From: CAYLSO01 sp964386525
GTDB taxonomy: Bacteria > Eisenbacteria > RBG-16-71-46 > DASYSL01
Direction: 5' to 3'
NCBI GenBank assembly: GCA_964386525.1
Contig: CAYLSO010000059.1
Span: 1 to 14,626, forward strand
DNA length: 14,626 nt
Part shown: piece after piece, positions 11,257 to 14,626 of the stretch
How the letters are laid out: each line of letters starts with the position of its first letter
How positions within the stretch are numbered: position 1 is the stretch's first letter
Notes under the pieces: model-generated
The model's input: the letters and a program-made list of their open reading frames with translations, nothing else
The model's database searches: none
Told to the model about the DNA's origin: nothing
Made by a program: the position numbers and the translations under genes

Positions 11257-12636
11257 GTGCGCCTGACCCTCGGACCTTCGGGCCCCCTGCGCGGCCGCCT
11301 ACGCATGCCCGGCGACAAGTCGGTCACGCACCGCGCCTTGCTGCTGGCTGCGGGGGCGCAGGGCGAGAGCCGACTGACCGGCGTCAACCCGGGTGGCGAC
11401 TGCGCCGCGCTGGCCCGCGCGCTGCGGGAGCTGGGAGCCGTGGTGAAGCCGATCGGCGTCTGGCCCGCGCGAGGGCAGGGGTCCGCTCCGCCACCTGCCG
11501 GCGGCGATCCGCCGGGCTACGTCGTGCGCGGCACCGGGGGGCGCTGGCACGAGCCGGCGCGCGTGCTCGACCTCGGCAACTCCGGCACCGCCCTGCGCCT
11601 GCTCGCCGGCGCGGTGAGCGGTTCTCCGATCTTCTGCGTGCTCGACGGGGACGCCTCCCTGCGCCGCCGCCCCATGTCGCGGGTCACCGAGCCACTGTCG
11701 CGCATGGGAGCGCGCCTCGATGGCCCACAGGGCGGCTCGCGCGCCCCCCTGGCGGTGCGTGGCGGCGCGCTGCGCGGCATCCGCCACGTCTCGCCGACGG
11801 CCAGCGCGCAGGTCAAGGCGGCGGTGTTGACGGCGGGACTGGCCGCGCAGGGGGAGACCTGGGTCGTCGAGCCGCACCGCTCTCGCGACCACACCGAGCG
11901 GATGCTGCCGCACTTCGGCGCGCGTCTCCTGCGGGCCGAGCCGGACGCGACCGGGGCGCCAGCCGTCGGCGTGGCCGGCCCGCAGCGGCTGGCGGCATGC
12001 GGCATCGACGTGCCCGGCGATTTCTCGGCCGCCGCTTTCTGGATCGTCGCCGCGCTGCTCGTGCCGGGCTCGGAGATCGTGCTGGAGGAGGTGGGGCTCA
12101 ACCCGACGCGGACCGGGCTCTTGGCCGCGCTGTCGCGCATGGGCGCGGCGGTCGAGGTCGAGCCGACGGGGGAGCTCTCGGGCGAGCCGGTGGGCACCAT
12201 CCGGGCGCGTCACGGCGCCCTGCGTGCCACCGACATCGTGGCCGACGAGATCCCGGCGCTGGTCGACGAGATCCCCATCTGGGCGGTGGCCTGCGCCTTC
12301 GCCGAAGGGGTGTCGAGACTCTCCGGCGGCGTCGAGCTGCGCGCCAAGGAGACCGACCGGCTGCGGGGGACGGCCCGCGGGCTGGCGGCCCTCGGGGCGG
12401 AAGCCTCGGAGACCTCCGACGGGCTGGTGATCCGCGGGGCCGGCCCCGCGTCGCCGGGGAAGAGCCCCCTGGTCGGCGGGCGGGCTTCAGCGGCCGGCGA
12501 CCACCGCCTCGCCATGGCCTTCCTGGTGGCCGCTCTGGCGTCGGCGCGCGGCGCCGAAGTGACGGGGGCCGGGATGGTTGACACCTCGTATCCGGGCTTC
12601 TATTCTTGCGCGATAGCGCTGGCGTCCTCCCGGTGA
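11257..12636 (+). CDS. aroA: 3-phosphoshikimate 1-carboxyvinyltransferase (EPSP synthase), class II-like
   Basis: A 459-residue enzyme starting at GTG 11257. It transfers the enolpyruvyl group of PEP to shikimate-3-phosphate in aromatic amino acid synthesis. Motifs: PGDKSVTHRALLL (18-30), LGNSGTALRLLAG (106-118), RPMSRV (138-143), SAQVKAAVL (183-191), SRDHTERML (209-217), NPTRTGL (282-288), DEIPIWA (337-343), LRAKETDRL (361-369) and DHRLAMAF (415-422). G-D-K, S-A-Q-x-K, R-x-H-x-E and N-x-T-R are the set used to define class II enzymes such as Agrobacterium CP4 and Bacillus AroA. The position of the CP4 alanine tied to glyphosate insensitivity is Gly here (N-S-G-T). A proline/glycine-rich insertion lies near 70-100. 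The end overlaps cmk (GTGA), and the 3' part contains a promoter. Confidence 0.96.
   Translation: MRLTLGPSGPLRGRLRMPGDKSVTHRALLLAAGAQGESRLTGVNPGGDCAALARALRELGAVVKPIGVWPARGQGSAPPPAGGDPPGYVVRGTGGRWHEPARVLDLGNSGTALRLLAGAVSGSPIFCVLDGDASLRRRPMSRVTEPLSRMGARLDGPQGGSRAPLAVRGGALRGIRHVSPTASAQVKAAVLTAGLAAQGETWVVEPHRSRDHTERMLPHFGARLLRAEPDATGAPAVGVAGPQRLAACGIDVPGDFSAAAFWIVAALLVPGSEIVLEEVGLNPTRTGLLAALSRMGAAVEVEPTGELSGEPVGTIRARHGALRATDIVADEIPALVDEIPIWAVACAFAEGVSRLSGGVELRAKETDRLRGTARGLAALGAEASETSDGLVIRGAGPASPGKSPLVGGRASAAGDHRLAMAFLVAALASARGAEVTGAGMVDTSYPGFYSCAIALASSR
12578..12606 (+). promoter_or_regulatory. Sigma-70 promoter inside the 3' end of aroA, for cmk-plsC-rpsA
   Basis: The -35 box TTGACA (12578-12583) is a perfect consensus match. 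It is followed by exactly 17 bases and the -10 box TATTCT (12601-12606), with four of six consensus bases. The stretch is AT-rich for this genome, and the aroA codons used here (GTT, TAT, TCT, ATA) are low-GC choices. The start near 12612-12614 leaves about 20 nt before GTG 12633. Internal promoters ahead of or within cmk that drive rpsA are known in E. coli. Confidence 0.65.
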
Positions 12637-13328
12637 ATCCCTTCGTGGTAACCATCGACGGACCGGCAGCGGCCGGGAAATCCACGACCGCGCGCGCCGT
12701 GGCGCGTCGGCTCGCCTGTCTGTACCTGGACTCGGGGGCGCTGTACCGCGCCCTGGCCGTCCAGGTCCTGCGCCGGGGGATCGCGCCGGAGGACCGCGAG
12801 GCGGTGGGCGCACTCGTGCGCGCCACGGACCTCGACCTGGTCCCCGCGCCCGAGGGGACGCGAGTGCTGGTCGACGGCGAGGACGTCTCCGCGGAGATCC
12901 GGGCGCCGCGGGTCTCGGAGGCCGCCTCGCGGCTGGCCGAGCAGCCGGCGGTGCGCGAGCGCATGGGAGAGATTCAGCGCCGCGTGGCGCGCAGCCGCTC
13001 GGTCGTCGTGGAGGGGCGCGACACCGGCAGCGTCGTGTTCCCGGACGCGACCGTGAAGATCTTCCTCGACGCTTCGAGCGCCGAGCGTGCCCGCCGCCGC
13101 TGGCGGGAGCTCCGGGAACGGGGCATCGAGGCCGATCTGGCGGGAGTCCAGGCCGACGTGGAGCGGCGTGACCGCCGCGACCGCGAGCGCGACCTGGCGC
13201 CGCTCGTGGCTGCGGCCGACAGCGTGGTGGTGGACACCACCGGGCTGTCGCTCGACGAACAGGTGGAGAAGGTCCTCGGCGTGATCCGGTCGCGCCGCCC
13301 GGGAGAGCCGGCGGCCGGCTCCGCCTGA
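12633..13328 (+). CDS. cmk: Cytidylate (CMP/dCMP) kinase
   Basis: A 231-residue kinase that phosphorylates CMP and dCMP with ATP, supplying CDP for nucleic acids and phospholipids. The start GTG 12633 overlaps the aroA stop (GTGA) and places the P-loop IDGPAAAGKST at residues 8-18, as expected; a TTG at 12606 would precede the predicted start of the internal promoter transcript and is disfavoured. Other family motifs are LYLDSGALYRAL (31-42), VSEAASRLAEQPAVRE with the following GEIQRRVA (NMP-binding region), VVVEGRDTGSVVFPDA (128-143, consensus GRDIGTVVFPDA), and RRDRRDRERDLAPL (LID). Length matches the family (about 220-230). PlsC follows 16 bases later. Confidence 0.96.
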   Translation: MNPFVVTIDGPAAAGKSTTARAVARRLACLYLDSGALYRALAVQVLRRGIAPEDREAVGALVRATDLDLVPAPEGTRVLVDGEDVSAEIRAPRVSEAASRLAEQPAVRERMGEIQRRVARSRSVVVEGRDTGSVVFPDATVKIFLDASSAERARRRWRELRERGIEADLAGVQADVERRDRRDRERDLAPLVAAADSVVVDTTGLSLDEQVEKVLGVIRSRRPGEPAAGSA

Positions 13329-13344
13329 GGCGAGGGCGGGCCCG

Positions 13345-14016
13345 ATGCGACCCTGGTACCGCTTCCACAGAGGCTGGGTGCGCTCGCTGCTCGAGCTCCT
13401 GGTGGGGCTCCAGCCGCGCCGCCTCGAGCGGGTGCCGGCGAGCGGCGGCCTGGTGGTGGCGGCAAACCACTTCTCGTTCTGGGATCCGCCGCTGGTGGGG
13501 GTCTGCATCGAGCGCGAGGCGTTCTTCCTCGCCAAAGAAGAGTTGTTCCGGTCGTGGCCCCTGGGGGCGATGATCCGGTCGATGAACTCCATCCCCATCC
13601 GGCGCGGGGTGGCGGACCTGCAGGGGATCTCCCGGGCCTTGGAGGTGCTGAAGGCCGGCGGTTGCCTCGTGATGTTTCCCGAGGGCGGCCGGATGAAGGA
13701 CGGACGGTTGCATCGCGCGAAGCCGGGTGTGGGCCTCATCGTGGCCCACGCCCGGGTGCCGGTGGTTCCCGCCTTCGTGGCGGGGTCGAACCAGATCCGG
13801 CGCTGTCTCGCGCGCCAGGAGCGCGTGCGCGTCCAGTTCGGGGCGCCGCTGCCGGCGGCCCAGCTGCTGGACGGCGGCGAGGCCGAGATGGGCCGCGCGC
13901 TCTACCAGAAGATCGCCGACCAGGTGATGGACGGCATCGCGCGCGCCAGGCGTGAGCTGGAAGGCGGGGAGACCACCGCCGCGCCCGGCCCCACCGAAAG
14001 GGGGGCAACTTCCTGA
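13345..14016 (+). CDS. plsC: 1-acylglycerol-3-phosphate O-acyltransferase (PlsC/LPLAT family)
   Basis: A 223-residue acyltransferase, expected to transfer an acyl chain to lysophosphatidic acid at the inner membrane. Motif I is NHFSFWDP (41-48), the H-x4-D catalytic pair being H42 and D47. Motif II is about SIPIRRG (82-88). Motif III is FPEGGRMKDG (111-120), with Gly-Gly-Arg rather than the more usual Gly-Thr-Arg. Motif IV is around VPVVPAFVAG. The N-terminus has a hydrophobic helix (VRSLLELLVGLQ) that may associate with the membrane. A basic, Ala-rich tail follows. cmk-plsC-rpsA order is familiar from other bacteria, where ispH sometimes lies between plsC and rpsA; ispH is absent here. Acyl donor and exact substrate are not predictable from the sequence. 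Confidence 0.92.
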   Translation: MRPWYRFHRGWVRSLLELLVGLQPRRLERVPASGGLVVAANHFSFWDPPLVGVCIEREAFFLAKEELFRSWPLGAMIRSMNSIPIRRGVADLQGISRALEVLKAGGCLVMFPEGGRMKDGRLHRAKPGVGLIVAHARVPVVPAFVAGSNQIRRCLARQERVRVQFGAPLPAAQLLDGGEAEMGRALYQKIADQVMDGIARARRELEGGETTAAPGPTERGATS

Positions 14017-14018
14017 AT

Positions 14019-14025
14019 GAGGAGG
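14019..14025 (+). promoter_or_regulatory. Ribosome binding site of rpsA
   Basis: GAGGAGG lies 11 bases before ATG 14037, three bases after the plsC stop. The site is strong, but its spacing to the start is long; no other in-frame ATG or GTG codon lies between them. Confidence 0.7.
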
Positions 14026-14036
14026 CAACCCTAACC

Positions 14037-14626
14037 ATGTTCGAACCCCAGGCTCCGGAAACGACCCATAACCCTGCGGAGGAGAGCGGCGCCCCGCAGA
14101 CCGAGACGGGCGAAACCCCGGCCGAACCCGTCCGTCCCGCCACCGCCGCGTCCACCCGGCCCTCGATCCTGATGCACGAAGCGGAGGAGGGGGAAGACGC
14201 GCAAGCCGTCGACCAGCGCAACGAGATGCTCTCGCTCTACGAGGAGAGCCTCAGGTCCCTGGGCGAGGGGGAGATCGTCCACGGGACCGTCCTCGCTGTG
14301 GACGACAACGAGGTCACGGTCGACATCGGCGGCAAGTCGGAGGGCGTCATCCCGCTCCAGGAGTTCGCCAACCGCGATGCCATCAAGGTGGGCGACCAGA
14401 TCGAGGTGTACCTCGAGAAGATGGAGAACCAGGACGGCCTCGTCGTCCTCTCCAAGCAGCGCGCCGACTTCGTGCGCGTCTGGGACCGCGTCAAGGCGGC
14501 CTACGACGCCGGCGAGCTGGTCGAGGGCAAGCTGGTGCGCAAGATCAAGGGCGGCGTCGTCGTCGACCTCTACGGCGTCGAGGCCTTCCTGCCCGGCTCG
14601 CAGATCGCCCTGCGCCAGGTGCAGAA
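14037..14626 (+). CDS. rpsA: 30S ribosomal protein S1, N-terminal part (runs off the window)
   Basis: The ATG at 14037 opens a frame that has no stop before the window ends, giving 196 codons plus two bases. The first 70 or so residues are Glu/Pro/Ala/Thr-rich and acidic (for example PAEESGAPQTETGETPAEP), an extension longer than in E. coli S1. Two S1 domains follow. The first has GEIVHGTVLAVDDNEVTVDI, GGKSEGVIPLQEF and VGDQIEVYLEKMENQDG with LSKQRA. The second has GELVEGKLVRKIKGGVVVDL and YGVEAFLPGSQ, cut by the window end. S1 anchors mRNA to the ribosome through its repeated S1 domains, of which four to six are usual. The order cmk-plsC-rpsA supports the call. Confidence 0.96.
   Translation, partial: MFEPQAPETTHNPAEESGAPQTETGETPAEPVRPATAASTRPSILMHEAEEGEDAQAVDQRNEMLSLYEESLRSLGEGEIVHGTVLAVDDNEVTVDIGGKSEGVIPLQEFANRDAIKVGDQIEVYLEKMENQDGLVVLSKQRADFVRVWDRVKAAYDAGELVEGKLVRKIKGGVVVDLYGVEAFLPGSQIALRQVQ

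Noticed and set aside
12606..12632. Nine-codon N-terminal extension of cmk from TTG 12606
   Set aside because: It overlaps the -10 box and would precede the predicted transcript start; the GTG overlapping the aroA stop fits the family P-loop position better.
12487..14028. 513-codon antisense frame opposite the end of aroA, cmk and plsC
   Set aside because: Its composition (His/Arg/Pro/Gly) is typical of reverse reading of GC-rich genes, and the opposite strand carries clear enzyme motifs.

Overview
The window is a very GC-rich bacterial chromosome segment (estimated by eye at about 70% G+C or more). I read 20 genes, all on the + strand, with no RNA genes, insertion sequences or CRISPR. Tight spacing and four-base GTGA or ATGA stop/start overlaps (oppD, oppF, gpmI, the PilZ gene, cmk) suggest long co-transcribed blocks. 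The host cannot be named from the sequence. The shell proteins, from memory, resemble those of the myxobacterium Haliangium ochraceum, and the core gene order fits a Myxococcota-, Desulfobacterota- or Acidobacteriota-like bacterium. This placement is tentative.

Region 1 (1-3898) holds the 3' end of a dipeptide/oligopeptide ABC permease, its two ATPases (DppD/OppD and DppF/OppF types), and a cofactor-independent phosphoglycerate mutase (gpmI) that overlaps oppF by four bases. Region 2 (3899-4498) is about 600 bp without a convincing gene. It carries a sigma-54-type promoter (4149-4163), a leader with competing inverted repeats, a strong GCAA-loop hairpin (4331-4358), and a sigma-70 extended -10 promoter (4417-4445).

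Region 3 (4499-6632) is the most interesting part. It is a compact operon of six bacterial microcompartment (BMC) shell genes: two hexamer-type (BMC-H), one tandem-domain trimer (BMC-T) and three pentamer-type (BMC-P). No enzyme gene is beside it. One BMC-H has a normal KIGGG pore loop and the other replaces it with QVEPA. All parts needed for a closed shell are present, but nothing here says what it encloses.

Region 4 (6655-10358) follows with short gaps. It contains an FmdB-type zinc ribbon protein, an HU/IHF-family DNA-binding protein, a 31-residue Lys/Arg-rich ribosomal-type peptide of the COX24/AURKAIP1 kind, a compact RNase R-like exonuclease preceded by a very stable hairpin, and a PilZ protein with a roughly 220-residue Arg/Gly/Pro-rich disordered tail.

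Region 5 (10365-14626) is a conserved core block: a TyrA-like prephenate dehydrogenase with altered motifs, aroA (EPSP synthase with class II motifs), cmk, a PlsC-type acyltransferase, and the start of rpsA. A near-consensus sigma-70 promoter inside the 3' end of aroA probably gives cmk-plsC-rpsA their own transcription.
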